Source of the DNA: Nocardioides seonyuensis
GTDB lineage: Bacteria; Actinomycetota; Actinomycetes; Propionibacteriales; Nocardioidaceae
Direction: 5' to 3'
Assembly: GCF_004683965.1 (NCBI RefSeq)
Contig: NZ_CP038436.1
Span: 2,046,001-2,110,000 of the forward strand
DNA: 64,000 nt
Part shown: one piece after another, positions 50,749-59,924 of the stretch
Layout of the letters: each line of letters begins with the position of its first letter
How positions within the stretch are numbered: position 1 is the stretch's first letter
Notes under the pieces: generated by a model
The model's database searches: none
What the model saw: the letters and a program-made list of their open reading frames with translations, nothing else
What the model was told of the DNA's origin: nothing
Program-made: the position numbers and the translations under genes

Positions 50749-51884
50749 CGGGGGGCGCTGCCCGTCGCCAGCACTGACCGGGTCGCCTCCGCGATCGCGC
50801 TCTCCTCGTCGGTCGGCACGACCAGGACCGCGACCGGTGAGCCGTCGGTCGAGATCGTCCTGGTCCTGCGCTCGTCGGAGCTGTTGCGGTCGGGGTCGAG
50901 CTCGACGCCGAGGACCCCCAGACCACCCGCGACGTCGGCACGCAGGCGCGGTGCGTTCTCGCCCACCCCTGCGGTGAAGACGAGGGCGTCAGCCCCGCCA
51001 AGGACGACGTGGTAGGCGCCGACGTACTTGCGCACCCGGTGGCAGTAGACCTCCCACGCCAGTCGGCACACGTCGTCGCCCGCGTCGGCCCCTGCCTGGA
51101 GCTCGCGGAAGTCCGGACGCCCGCTCAGCCCGGTGATGCCCGAGCGATGGTGCAGGAGGTCCTCGAGGCCGTCGGTCCCGAGCCCGGCCTCGCGAGCGAG
51201 GTGGAGCAGGATGCCGGGGTCGAGGTCGCCACCCCGCGAGCCCATCACGAGCCCCTCGAGCGGGGTCAGGCCCATCGAGGTGTCGACGGGGCGCCCGGCG
51301 TCGATGGCGGCGGCGGAGGCGCCGTTGCCCAGGTGCAGCGTCACCAGGCGAAGGTCGTCACGGCCCAGGTGCTCGGCGGCGCGCCGGGCGACGTACTCGT
51401 GGCTGATCCCGTGGGCGCCGTAGCGGCGCACGTGGTGGCGCGCGGCGAGGTCGCGGTCGATGGCGTACGTCGCGGCGACGTCGGGCAGCTCGGCGAAGAA
51501 CCCGGTGTCCAGCACGACGACGTGAGGCGTGCCGTCGAGCCATTCCCTGGCCCCGCGCAGGGCTGTCAGGGCGGGCGGGTTGTGGAGCGGCGCCAGGGGT
51601 ACGGCGTCCTGGATGGCCGCCAACACCCGGTCGTCCACGAGGGAGGGCTGGGTCAGGGTGTGCCCGCCGTGCACGACACGGTGGCCCACACCGATGAGGT
51701 GCTCCTCGTCGACACCGGCCCTGCGCAGCTCGCCGGTCACCTGCTCGAGAGCGCGGGCGTGGTCGTCCTCCCCGGAGAGGCGTTCCACCTTTCCCTTGAC
51801 CACGACGGAGCCGTCGGTCCCGAAGACCTGGTACTTCAAGGAGGACGACCCTGCGTTGAGCACCAGCACCTGGTCGCGGTCCAT
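50745..51884 (-). CDS. ackA: Acetate kinase
   Basis: 379 aa. Acetyl phosphate plus ADP to acetate plus [19 protein letters not shown] with N10, [29 protein letters not shown] and [11 protein letters not shown] match the ASKHA acetokinase family. TAGGGT (minus strand, 51891-51896) lies 6 nt before ATG 51884. Encoded tail to tail with phosphoketolase, it completes a phosphoketolase-acetate bypass; no pta is present here. Confidence 0.95.
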   Translation of the reverse strand: MDRDQVLVLNAGSSSLKYQVFGTDGSVVVKGKVERLSGEDDHARALEQVTGELRRAGVDEEHLIGVGHRVVHGGHTLTQPSLVDDRVLAAIQDAVPLAPLHNPPALTALRGAREWLDGTPHVVVLDTGFFAELPDVAATYAIDRDLAARHHVRRYGAHGISHEYVARRAAEHLGRDDLRLVTLHLGNGASAAAIDAGRPVDTSMGLTPLEGLVMGSRGGDLDPGILLHLAREAGLGTDGLEDLLHHRSGITGLSGRPDFRELQAGADAGDDVCRLAWEVYCHRVRKYVGAYHVVLGGADALVFTAGVGENAPRLRADVAGGLGVLGVELDPDRNSSDERRTRTISTDGSPVAVLVVPTDEESAIAEATRSVLATGSAPR

Positions 51885-51890
51885 GGAGCC

Positions 51891-51896
51891 ACCCTA
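51891..51896 (-). promoter_or_regulatory. -10 box of leaderless ackA
   Basis: TAGGGT on the minus strand, 6 nt before ATG 51884. Confidence 0.55.
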
Positions 51897-51919
51897 GGAC
51901 CGGAGGCGGGCACCGCGGC

Positions 51920-51925
51920 TAGCCT
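51920..51925 (+). promoter_or_regulatory. -10 box of leaderless GNAT gene
   Basis: TAGCCT, 6 nt before ATG 51932. Confidence 0.55.
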
Positions 51926-51931
51926 GCGGCC

Positions 51932-52741
51932 ATGGAGATCCAGTCGCTCGGCTTCCGCACCGACCTCGCCCTGCTCCAGAAGGCGGGGAGCCAGGTCGAG
52001 GACCGCGGCACCCATCTTGTGATCCGCACCCCCGACAACCCGACCTACTTCTGGGGCAACTTCCTGCTCCTGGCGCAGCCCCCGGCGCCCGGCGGCGAGC
52101 GCGAGGTCGTCGGGGCGTTCCGGACGGAGTTCCCGGTCGCGGCGCACGTGAGCATCGGGATCGACGTGACCGAGGACCCCGGCGACATGCAGGCCTGGCG
52201 CGAGGCCGGGCTGACGGTCGACGTGGCGACGGTGCTGAGCGCGTCCGCCGTCGTCCAGCCGCTCGCACCGATCGGGGACGTGGAGGTCCGTCCGCTGGAG
52301 TCGGACGACGACTGGGAGCAGCGGGCCCGGCTCGGCCAGGTGCTCTACCCGAGCACCAGCGAGGAGTCCTACCTCGCCTTCGCGCGCGGCAAGAACGCCC
52401 AGGAGCGGGCTCTCGCCGGGGCGAACGGCGAGGGCGGTGCCCGGTACGGCGCCTTCGTCGACGGCACCTTGGTCAGCACGGCCGGCATCTTCGTCACCGA
52501 GCCTGGTGTCGCACGGTTCCAGACGGTCGAGACCCATCCGGACCACCGGCGCCAGGGGATCGGTGCCGCGGTCGTTCACGCAGCCGGTCGCCACGCCCTC
52601 GAGAGGCTCGGAGCCGAGCGTCTGGTCATCGTCGCCGACACCGACGCCGACGCCATCCGGATCTACCGCCGCCTCGGCTTCGAGGACGTCCAGCGCCAGG
52701 TGATGCTCGAGTTGCGCGACCCCGAGTGGGCCGAGGTCTGA
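51932..52741 (+). CDS. GNAT family N-acetyltransferase
   Basis: 269 aa. The C-terminal half is a GNAT fold with the acetyl-CoA loop HPDHRRQGIGAAVV (motif A, Q/RxxGxG/A) and a trailing ADTDADAIRIYRRLGFED (motif B). The N-terminal half resembles a second, degraded GNAT domain, as in two-domain acetyltransferases. Substrate unknown. Divergent from ackA. Confidence 0.85.
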   Translation: MEIQSLGFRTDLALLQKAGSQVEDRGTHLVIRTPDNPTYFWGNFLLLAQPPAPGGEREVVGAFRTEFPVAAHVSIGIDVTEDPGDMQAWREAGLTVDVATVLSASAVVQPLAPIGDVEVRPLESDDDWEQRARLGQVLYPSTSEESYLAFARGKNAQERALAGANGEGGARYGAFVDGTLVSTAGIFVTEPGVARFQTVETHPDHRRQGIGAAVVHAAGRHALERLGAERLVIVADTDADAIRIYRRLGFEDVQRQVMLELRDPEWAEV

Positions 52742-52787
52742 GCCCTGCCGGCACCCGCTGGACGAACCCGTCGTACGCCCCCCTCGA

Positions 52788-52850
52788 GATAGTCCGTATC
52801 AAAGAGCTCCTGAAACCGGTCCGGAGACGAGCCATTTGATGCGGACTATC
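52788..52850. repeat. Inverted pair of TTTGATRCGGACTATC
   Basis: Two 16-nt arms (52788-52803, 52835-52850) in opposite orientation, differing at one base, with a 31-nt spacer that has its own partial pairing. It is either a hairpin after the GNAT gene or two regulator sites upstream of livK. Confidence 0.6.
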
Positions 52851-52871
52851 GCGAGCAGGGGCGCGGGGTGG

Positions 52872-52901
52872 TTGACACAGCCATGCCCGGACGACTAACT
52901 T
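52872..52901 (+). promoter_or_regulatory. Strong promoter of the liv-type operon
   Basis: -35 TTGACA (52872-52877), 18-bp spacer, -10 TAACTT (52896-52901). It is the best -35/-10 pair in the window. Confidence 0.75.
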
Positions 52902-52904
52902 CCA

Positions 52905-52921
52905 AGACCTGAATCAGGTCT
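52905..52921. promoter_or_regulatory. AGACCTGA-A-TCAGGTCT operator palindrome
   Basis: Perfect 8-bp arms around a single A, placed exactly at the expected transcription start. Typical size and form for a TetR or GntR dimer site; the operon's own TetR protein is the first candidate. Confidence 0.7.
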
Positions 52922-52964
52922 CAGGTAATCTCCCCGAGGCCATCAAGCGAAAGGCATGGGAGAC

Positions 52965-54158
52965 ATGCGGCTCACCACACACCACCTGCTCGGCTCGGTC
53001 GCCGCGGCGTCCGTCCTGGTCCTGGCGGCCTGCGCGCCGAGCGCGGACGGCGACGGCGGCAGCAGCGACGACGTCGAGACGGTCGAGGTCGGCGTCATCA
53101 CCTCCGAGACCGGCCCGCTGGCGGCCTACGGCCAGGCGTTCCTCGACGGCTTCGACGCCGGCCTGGACCACGCCACCGACGGCACCGGCGAGGTCGACGG
53201 CATCAAGATCGAGGTTCGCAACGGCGACGACACCGGTGACGCCGACAAGGCCGTCCAGCTGACCAAGGAGTACATCGGCGACGGCGTCAAGATCCTCACC
53301 GGCACCGTGTCCTCCGGCATCGCCCTCGGTGTCGCCGAGCAGGCCGAGCAGAACAAGATCCTCTACGTCTCCGGCGCTGCCGCCGCCGACGCGATCACCG
53401 GCATCAACGGCCACACCTTCCGCTCCGGCCGCCAGAGCATGCAGGACGTCGCCACGGCCGGTCAGTTCCTCGACGACCTCGACGGCAAGAAGGTCGTCGT
53501 CTACGCCCAGGACGACGCGTTCGGCCAGGGCAACGCCGCAGCCGTCGAGGCACTCCTCGGCGCGCAGGGCGCCAAGGTGCAGCCGCTGCTCGTCGGCAGC
53601 GACATCAAGGAGTTCACCTCCTTCTCCCAGCAGCTCAAGGACGCCAAGCCCGACCTGGTCTTCGTCGCGTGGGCCGGTGAGACCACCGGCTCGATGTGGC
53701 AGTCGCTGGAGCAGCAGGGCGTCTTCGACGTCGCCCCGATCGTGACCGGCCTCGGTGACGTGGCGTCGTACGGCGCCTACGGCCCGGTCGCCGAGAAGAT
53801 CAGCTTCCTCTCGCACTACTTCGCCGCCGCGCCCGACAACGACGTCAACGCCGCGATGATCGAGGCGGTCGAGGGTGCCGGCTCCACCGTCGACCTCTTC
53901 ACCCCCGACGGCTTCACCGCCGCCCAGATGATCGTGCACGCCATCGAGGAGGGCCAGGGCGACGTGGAGGCGATGGTCGACGCGCTGGAGGGCCACAGCT
54001 TCACGGCACCCAAGGGCGAGGTGACGGTCCGCGAGAGCGACCACGCCCTCGTCCAGGACATGTACCAGGCCAAGCTCGTCGAGGACGGCGACGGCTGGAA
54101 GCCCGAGCTCATCGAGACGGTGCCGGCCGACGAGGTCGCGCCGCCAGAGGCCGGCTGA
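52965..54158 (+). CDS. Branched-chain amino-acid-type ABC substrate-binding lipoprotein
   Basis: 397 aa. Lipoprotein signal MRLTTHHLLGSVAAASVLVLAAC with lipid-attachment C23. The rest is a periplasmic-binding type I (LivJ/LivK) domain: VGVITSETGPLAAYGQAFLDGFDAG, NGDDTGDADKAVQLTKEYI, AQDDAFGQGNAAAVEALL. First gene of the operon. The start is ambiguous: ATG 52956 is in frame 9 nt earlier, but AAAGG (52950-52954) suits ATG 52965 better. The ligand is probably a small carboxylic acid judging from the other genes; this is inference. Confidence 0.9.
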   Translation: MRLTTHHLLGSVAAASVLVLAACAPSADGDGGSSDDVETVEVGVITSETGPLAAYGQAFLDGFDAGLDHATDGTGEVDGIKIEVRNGDDTGDADKAVQLTKEYIGDGVKILTGTVSSGIALGVAEQAEQNKILYVSGAAAADAITGINGHTFRSGRQSMQDVATAGQFLDDLDGKKVVVYAQDDAFGQGNAAAVEALLGAQGAKVQPLLVGSDIKEFTSFSQQLKDAKPDLVFVAWAGETTGSMWQSLEQQGVFDVAPIVTGLGDVASYGAYGPVAEKISFLSHYFAAAPDNDVNAAMIEAVEGAGSTVDLFTPDGFTAAQMIVHAIEEGQGDVEAMVDALEGHSFTAPKGEVTVRESDHALVQDMYQAKLVEDGDGWKPELIETVPADEVAPPEAG

Positions 54159-54190
54159 CAGCGGTACGACGACCAGGAGACACGGCAGAC

Positions 54191-54955
54191 ATGTCGACCA
54201 CAGCCACGCCCGCGCTGCAGGTGAAGGACCTCGGCCTCAAGATCGGGGGCGCGACGATCCTCGAGGACGTCGACCTCGAGGTCGCGCAGGGATCCTTCAT
54301 CGGCGTGATCGGCCCCAACGGTGCCGGGAAGACGACGCTCTTCAACGTCGTCTCCGGCATCGCGCGGCCGACCTCCGGCACGGTGCACCTCGGCGGCCGG
54401 GACGTCACCGGCACCTCGGTGCACCGCCGGGCGCGGGCGGGGCTGGGCCGCACCTTCCAGACCTCGAGCCTCTTCCCGCAGCTCTCGGTGCGCGAGAACG
54501 TCCGTATGGCCTCGCAGGTCGGCCTGGGTGGCAGCCTCTCGCCGTGGCGCTTCCCCTCGCGCACCGACCGCGCCACGCGGGAGGCCGAGGAGCACCTCGG
54601 CGAGGTGGGCCTGGGCGACAAGCTCGACCTGGCCGCGGGCAGCCTGTCGCACGGTGACAAGCGCAAGCTCGAGATCGCCGTGCTCCGAGCGACCGACGCG
54701 GACGTCGTGCTCCTCGACGAGCCGATGGCCGGGGTGGGGTCCGGCGACGTGGCCGGCCTCTCCGACACGATCCGTCAGATGCACCGCGAGAAGGGGTCGA
54801 CGATCCTCATGGTCGAGCACCACATGGAGGTCCTGCTCGGGCTGGTCGACAAGGTGGCGGTGATGTACTTCGGCACGATCATCGCCTTCGACACCCCCGA
54901 CGCGATCATGAGCAACCCGACGGTGCAGAGCGCCTACCTGGGGACGTCGGCATGA
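54191..54955 (+). CDS. Liv-type ABC ATPase (LivG-like)
   Basis: 254 aa. Walker A GPNGAGKTT, GLGRTFQTSSLFPQLSV Q-loop region, signature LSHGDKRKLEIAVLR (SHG in place of the usual SGG), Walker B VLLDEPMAGVG, H-switch MVEHHMEV. LivG subfamily. AGGAGA lies upstream of the ATG. Overlaps the next gene by 4 nt. Confidence 0.93.
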   Translation: MSTTATPALQVKDLGLKIGGATILEDVDLEVAQGSFIGVIGPNGAGKTTLFNVVSGIARPTSGTVHLGGRDVTGTSVHRRARAGLGRTFQTSSLFPQLSVRENVRMASQVGLGGSLSPWRFPSRTDRATREAEEHLGEVGLGDKLDLAAGSLSHGDKRKLEIAVLRATDADVVLLDEPMAGVGSGDVAGLSDTIRQMHREKGSTILMVEHHMEVLLGLVDKVAVMYFGTIIAFDTPDAIMSNPTVQSAYLGTSA

Positions 54956-55701
54956 CAGACAAGATCCTGGTCGTCGACCACCTCGCCGCGTCCGTCGCGG
55001 GCCAGCAGGTCGTCGAGGATGTCTCGTTCTCGGTGCCCGCCACGGGCATCACGGCCGTCCTCGGGCGCAACGGCGTCGGCAAGACCTCCACGCTCAAGGG
55101 CGTGCTCGGCCTCTACCAGCGCACGGGCGAGGTGACGCTCGCCGGTGAGCGGATCGACGACCTGCCCACCCACAAGGTGGTGCAGCGAGGCGTCGGCTAC
55201 GTGCCCGAGGACCGCGAGGTCTTCTCCAAGCTCACGGTGGCCGAGAACCTCCGCCTGGCCGAGCGCAAGGGCGCCGTCACCGCCGAGCGGCGGCAGCTGG
55301 TGGAGCGGCTCTTCCCCGACCTCGTCGAGCGCCGCGACCAGATGGCCGGCACGCTCTCGGGCGGTCAGCAGCAGATGGTCGCGCTGGCCCGCGCCCTGGT
55401 CAACGACAACCGGGTGCTGCTGGTCGACGAGCCGACCAAGGGCCTGGCGCCGCTCATCGTCGAGCAGGTGACCGAGGCGCTCCGCGAGGCCTCCGCGACC
55501 GTCCCCATCCTGCTGGTCGAGCAGAACCTCGAGGTCGTACGACGCCTCGCGGGCGAGGCCGTCGTGGTCGCCGGCGGGCGGGTGGTCCACACCGGTCCCG
55601 CCGCCGACCTGCTGGCCGACGAGGCCCTGACCCAGCGTCTGCTCGGCGTCCACGCCGAGACCCCCGACTCCCGTCCCGACAGCAGGCAGGTCGCCCCGTG
55701 A
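54952..55701 (+). CDS. Liv-type ABC ATPase (LivF-like)
   Basis: 249 aa. Walker A GRNGVGKTS, VGYVPEDREVFSKLTVAENL, signature LSGGQQQMVALARAL, Walker B VLLVDEPTKGLAP and H-switch LLVEQNLEVV, all typical LivF. The ATG overlaps the stop of the previous gene (ATGA), and the end overlaps the permease gene by 4 nt (GTGA). Confidence 0.93.
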   Translation: MTDKILVVDHLAASVAGQQVVEDVSFSVPATGITAVLGRNGVGKTSTLKGVLGLYQRTGEVTLAGERIDDLPTHKVVQRGVGYVPEDREVFSKLTVAENLRLAERKGAVTAERRQLVERLFPDLVERRDQMAGTLSGGQQQMVALARALVNDNRVLLVDEPTKGLAPLIVEQVTEALREASATVPILLVEQNLEVVRRLAGEAVVVAGGRVVHTGPAADLLADEALTQRLLGVHAETPDSRPDSRQVAP

Positions 55702-56573
55702 GCACCTTCGTCCTCCTCCTCGCGACCGGCCTCGGGCTGGGTGCGCTCTACTTCCTCGTCGCCTCGGGCCTGTCCCTGATCTACGGCCTGATGCACGTGC
55801 TCAACTTCGCGCACGGCTCCTTCCTGACCCTGGGCGCATTCCTCGGCTACGCCGCAGCGCAGCGCCTCGACGCCACGAGCTGGTTCGGCTTCCTCGCCTC
55901 GATCGTGGTCGGCGCCGGCGTCGGCGCGGTGGTGGCGACGCTCACCGAGCTGCTCCTGATCCGCCCGCTCTACGAGCGACACATCGAGCAGGTCCTGGTG
56001 ACGGTCGGCCTCTCCCTGGCCTCCGTCGCGCTGTTCGAGGGCATCTGGGGCACCGACCCCGACTTCATCCGCGGCCCGGCGTGGCTGGAGCAGACCACGA
56101 CCCTCGCGGGCGCTCGGATCCCCAACGACCGCTTCCTGATCATCGGCCTGGCCGCCCTCGTCCTCCTGGCGATCGTGGTCTTCCTGCGCAGGACGCGTTA
56201 CGGGATGGTGATCCGTGCCGGTGTCGAGAACCGCGCGATGGTGACGGCGCTCGGCATCGACGTGCGCACCGCCTTCACGCTCGTCTTCGCGATCGGCGGG
56301 GCCGCCGCAGGCCTGGGGGGCGTGCTCGCGGCCCACTACTTCGGCTACGTGTCACCGTCGCTCGGCGGCGGCCTGCTGATCTTCGCCTTCATCGTCACCG
56401 TCATCGGCGGCCTCGGCTCCCTCACCGGCGCTGCGATCGCCTCGGTGGGGGTGGCGCTGCTCCAGCAGTTCGCCAACTACTACGCAGGCGGCACGGGCGA
56501 CTTCGTCATCGTGCTCGCCCTGGCGGCTGTGCTGCTCGTCCGACCGTCCGGCCTGATGGGGAAGGCAGCCTGA
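55698..56573 (+). CDS. Liv-type ABC permease (LivH-like)
   Basis: 291 aa, eight hydrophobic segments. GLMHVLNFAHGSFLTLGAF near the N-terminus and MVIRAGVENRAMVTALGIDVRTAFTLVFAIGGAAAGLGGVLAA, the conserved coupling loop, are LivH-type. GTG start overlapping livF. The stop codon shares one base with the next ATG (TGATG). Confidence 0.93.
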   Translation: MSTFVLLLATGLGLGALYFLVASGLSLIYGLMHVLNFAHGSFLTLGAFLGYAAAQRLDATSWFGFLASIVVGAGVGAVVATLTELLLIRPLYERHIEQVLVTVGLSLASVALFEGIWGTDPDFIRGPAWLEQTTTLAGARIPNDRFLIIGLAALVLLAIVVFLRRTRYGMVIRAGVENRAMVTALGIDVRTAFTLVFAIGGAAAGLGGVLAAHYFGYVSPSLGGGLLIFAFIVTVIGGLGSLTGAAIASVGVALLQQFANYYAGGTGDFVIVLALAAVLLVRPSGLMGKAA

Positions 56574-57667
56574 TGCGCAGATTCACTCCGGTCGGACTGG
56601 GGCTGGCCCTCGTCGTGGCGCTCGCGGTCCTGCCGCTGCTCTCGATCCAGGTGCCCGGGATCCTTCCCGGCCCGACCTACACGCCCGGCGCGCTGCAGCT
56701 GCTGGCGCTCTGCATGGTCTACGCGTCGTTGGCGCTGTCCTACAACCTGCTGCTCGGCACCGGTGGGCTGCTCTCCTTCGGCCATGCGCTCTACTTCGGC
56801 GCCGGCGCCTACGGGCTGGGCATCCTGCTCGAGCGCACCGACCTCTCGCTGTGGCCGGCGATCGGCCTGACCCTCGTCGGTGCGGGCGCCGTCGCGGTGC
56901 TGACCGGGGCGGTGAGCCTGCGCGTGTCGGGCATCCCGTTCGCGATGGTCACCCTCGCGTTCGCCCAGGCCGGATCGGTGCTGGTGCGTCGCAACCCCGA
57001 GGGACTCACCGGCGGCGAGGAGGGCCTCTCGCTCGACACCGAGCACGTGCCCGCGGCGCTGGTCGGCGTGGTCAACACCCGCAACCTCTACTGGCTCGCC
57101 CTGGCGATCGTGGTGGTGGCCTACCTGGTGGTGCTGTGGATCGACCGGTCGCGCGTGGGCCACGTCGCCGCCGCGGCCCGCGAGAACGAGCTCCGGGTGC
57201 GCGCGCTGGGGCTCCAGCCCTACACCGCCAAGCTGGTCGTCTTCGTCGCCGGTGGGCTGATCGCCTCCCTCACCGGCGTGATGTACCTCCTCCTCCAGTC
57301 CGGAACGGTGCCCCGTGCGGTCGGTGCCGACCTGACGATCACCGTGCTGGTGATGGTGGTGCTCGGTGGCGTCGGCTCGCGCTGGGGCGCGATCGTGGGC
57401 GGGGTGATCTACACGCTGCTCAACCAGCGGCTGACCCTGCTCGCCGGCTCCGACGCCGTCGACTCGCTGCCGGCGGTGCTCCACGTCCCGCTCTCGGAGC
57501 CGATGTTCATCCTCGGCGCGCTGTTCATCCTGGTCGTGCTCTTCGTCCCCGGCGGGATCGCCGGGACCACCCGCCGGCTCACCGGCCGCGACCGCACCCG
57601 GAGCGGAAGTGCCGTGCTCGAGGCCGCCGACCAGGCCGACGACAAGGTGCTGGAGCCCCAGCCGTGA
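56573..57667 (+). CDS. Liv-type ABC permease (LivM-like)
   Basis: 364 aa, about ten hydrophobic segments. YNLLLGTGGLLSFGHALYFGAGAYGLGIL and the coupling loop ENELRVRALGLQPYTAKLVVFVAGGLIASL match LivM. A charged C-terminal tail of about 40 residues follows the last helix. Overlaps the acyl-CoA ligase gene by GTGA. Confidence 0.93.
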   Translation: MRRFTPVGLGLALVVALAVLPLLSIQVPGILPGPTYTPGALQLLALCMVYASLALSYNLLLGTGGLLSFGHALYFGAGAYGLGILLERTDLSLWPAIGLTLVGAGAVAVLTGAVSLRVSGIPFAMVTLAFAQAGSVLVRRNPEGLTGGEEGLSLDTEHVPAALVGVVNTRNLYWLALAIVVVAYLVVLWIDRSRVGHVAAAARENELRVRALGLQPYTAKLVVFVAGGLIASLTGVMYLLLQSGTVPRAVGADLTITVLVMVVLGGVGSRWGAIVGGVIYTLLNQRLTLLAGSDAVDSLPAVLHVPLSEPMFILGALFILVVLFVPGGIAGTTRRLTGRDRTRSGSAVLEAADQADDKVLEPQP

Positions 57668-59229
57668 ACGACTCCCACACCCTGGGCCGCTGGCTGGTCG
57701 ACAGCGCCCGGCGCCACCCCACCAAGGTCGCGATCGACGACCGCGGCGTGCGGGTGTCGTACGACGAGCTGGAACGCCGCAGCGACGAGCTCGCCCGCGC
57801 CTTCGTGCGGGCCGGCTACGCAGCAGGCGACCGGGTGGCGACGCTGTCGGGCAACTCGGCCGAGCACGTGGTCCTCTTCTTCGCGTGTGCCAAGGCCGGC
57901 CTGGCGATGGTGCCGCTGTCGTGGCGGCTCACCGCCTCCGAGCTGGGCCCGGTGCTGGCCACGGCGCGACCGGCACTGCTGGTCGCCGAGGAGGAGCTGC
58001 TGCGGCTGGCTCGCGAGGCGACGCACGTCGGGGACGTCAGCGTCGCGCTCACGACGCCCGGCAGCACGGGCGTCGAGAGCACGGTCCCGGCGCGCGTCCT
58101 GCCGCCGGGGGAGGCCTGGCCGGCCCAGCGCGACGCCGTCGACGACGACCCGGTGCTGGTCATCTTCACCTCGGGCAGCGAGGCCGCGCCCAAGGGTGTG
58201 GTGCTGACGCACGCGAACTGCTTCTGGAACAGTCTCGCGATGGCGCAGACGATCGGGCTCTCCGAGCACGACGTCGTGCTCGCGACCCTGCCGCAGTTCC
58301 ACGTCGCGGCGTGGAACTGCCAGCCGCTCGCCGCCTGGTGGCATGGTGCGACGGTGGTGCTGGAGCGGTCGTTCGAGCCGGCGCGCGTGCTGCGGCTGGT
58401 CGGTGACCGCGGGGTGACGACCACCATGAGCGTGCCCACCCAGCTGCACCTGCTCGCCGCCGACCCGGCCTTCGCGAGCGCCGACCTCACCAGCCTGCGC
58501 CAGGTGGTCGTCGGTGGTGCCTCCATGTCGGAGTCCCTGAACGCGGTGTGGGCCGAGCACGGCGTCCAGGTCGCCCACGGCTACGGGCTGACCGAGGCCT
58601 CGCCCAACGTGCTCTACCTGCCACCGAGCCGGGCGGCCGACCATCCGGGCGCCGTCGGCTGGCCCTACCCCCACGTGGAGGTGCGCCTCGTCGACCTCGA
58701 CGGCGACGTCGTCGAGGGGCCCGGCGCCGGTGAGCTCCAGGTGCGCGGTCCCGGTGTCTTCGCCGGCTACCTCCACGACCCCGGTCGCACCCGAGCGGCG
58801 TTCACGGGCGACTGGCTGCGCACCGGCGACCTCGCCGAGCGCGACGGCGACGGCTGCTACCGGATCGTCGACCGTCTCAAGCACATCTACATCTCCGGCG
58901 GCGAGAACGTCGCACCGGCCGAGGTCGAGGCCGTGCTCGTACGACACCCGCTGGTCGCCGACGCCGCCGTGGTGGCCGTGCCGGACGAGGTGTGGGGCGA
59001 GGTCGGCGTCGCCTTCGTGCAGCCGGTCGCCGGGGTCGGGCTCACCGCCGCCGAGGTCCTCGAGCACGCCCGCGAGCACCTCGCCGACTTCAAGCTGCCG
59101 CGCCAGGTGCACGTGCTGGGGGAGCTGCCCCGCACGGGCATCGGCAAGGTGGCCCGTGCCGACCTCCGCTCCCACGCCTTCAGCCCTGGCGCAGCTCCAG
59201 CCGCTCCCCGAGAGGACCGCACCCCATGA
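57664..59229 (+). CDS. Acyl-CoA ligase (AMP-forming, ANL superfamily)
   Basis: 521 aa from GTG 57664. P-loop FTSGSEAAPKGVVLTHAN (the usual TSGTTGxPKG with E-A-A in the loop), HGYGLTEASPNV, ADHPGAVGWPYPHVEVRLVD, TGDLAERDGDGCYRIVDRLKHIYISGGENV and the C-terminal catalytic lysine region PRTGIGKVARADLR. It activates a carboxylic acid to its CoA thioester; the specific acid is not predictable. Being sandwiched in a transporter operon points to activation of the imported compound. Confidence 0.9.
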   Translation: MNDSHTLGRWLVDSARRHPTKVAIDDRGVRVSYDELERRSDELARAFVRAGYAAGDRVATLSGNSAEHVVLFFACAKAGLAMVPLSWRLTASELGPVLATARPALLVAEEELLRLAREATHVGDVSVALTTPGSTGVESTVPARVLPPGEAWPAQRDAVDDDPVLVIFTSGSEAAPKGVVLTHANCFWNSLAMAQTIGLSEHDVVLATLPQFHVAAWNCQPLAAWWHGATVVLERSFEPARVLRLVGDRGVTTTMSVPTQLHLLAADPAFASADLTSLRQVVVGGASMSESLNAVWAEHGVQVAHGYGLTEASPNVLYLPPSRAADHPGAVGWPYPHVEVRLVDLDGDVVEGPGAGELQVRGPGVFAGYLHDPGRTRAAFTGDWLRTGDLAERDGDGCYRIVDRLKHIYISGGENVAPAEVEAVLVRHPLVADAAVVAVPDEVWGEVGVAFVQPVAGVGLTAAEVLEHAREHLADFKLPRQVHVLGELPRTGIGKVARADLRSHAFSPGAAPAAPREDRTP

Positions 59230-59924
59230 CGACCGACGACTTCAGCGAGCTCGAGCGCCGCGCCGACCCCCAGGCGCCGGGTGCCCCGCGCCGCAACAAG
59301 CGCGGTCTGGCGACCCAGCAGAAGCTCCTGGATGCAGCCGAGGCGGTCTTCGCCGAGCTCGGCTACCACGACGCCTCGATCGTCAAGATCACCGAGCGAG
59401 CCGGAATCGGGATGGGCACGTTCTACCTCTACTTCGACAGCAAGCGGACGATCTTCGAGGCGCTCGTCATCGACCTCAACCGTCGGGTGCGCCACTCGAT
59501 GGCCGAGGCGATGCTCGGCGCTGCCAACCGGCTGGAGGCCGAGCGTGCCGGCTTCGCGGGCTTCTTCCGATTCACCGCCGAGCACCCGGCGCTCTACCGC
59601 GTCGTGCGCGAGGCCGAGCTGGTCTCGCCCGAGGTGCTCCGGCTGCACTACTCGCGCATCGTCGAGGGGTACGTCGAGGGGCTCCGCAAGGCCCAGGCTG
59701 TCGGCGAGGTCTCCGACATCGACGCCGAGGTGGCGGCATGGGCGCTGATGGGCATCGGCGAGATGGTCGGTGCGCGCTACATCCTGTGGGAGCGCGACGG
59801 CGACGGACAGCGTCCCGGCGAGATCGACCCGACGGTCTTCGCCGACGTCATGCGGTTCATCGAGACCGCCCTGGCGCCGCGTCCCGCCGGTCACGAGGCG
59901 CCAGGGCAGGAGGCCGCGCAGTGA
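59226..59924 (+). CDS. TetR family transcription regulator
   Basis: 232 aa. N-terminal helix-turn-helix (QQKLLDAAEAVFAELGYHDASIVKITERAGIGMGTFYLYFDSKRTIFEAL), preceded by a 25-residue tail rich in Pro/Arg, and a helical ligand-binding part. Encoded in the middle of the operon with 4-nt overlaps on both sides. It likely senses the imported acid or its CoA ester and represses the operon through the palindrome at 52905-52921 (inference). Confidence 0.9.
   Translation: MTTDDFSELERRADPQAPGAPRRNKRGLATQQKLLDAAEAVFAELGYHDASIVKITERAGIGMGTFYLYFDSKRTIFEALVIDLNRRVRHSMAEAMLGAANRLEAERAGFAGFFRFTAEHPALYRVVREAELVSPEVLRLHYSRIVEGYVEGLRKAQAVGEVSDIDAEVAAWALMGIGEMVGARYILWERDGDGQRPGEIDPTVFADVMRFIETALAPRPAGHEAPGQEAAQ

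Larger units (their letters stand above)
52742..52964. other. Long leader and promoter region of the liv-type operon
   Basis: 223 bp. Contains a large inverted repeat (52788-52850), a full sigma-70-like promoter (52872-52901) and a 17-bp operator palindrome (52905-52921). The only gap here with such dense regulatory structure. Confidence 0.7.
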
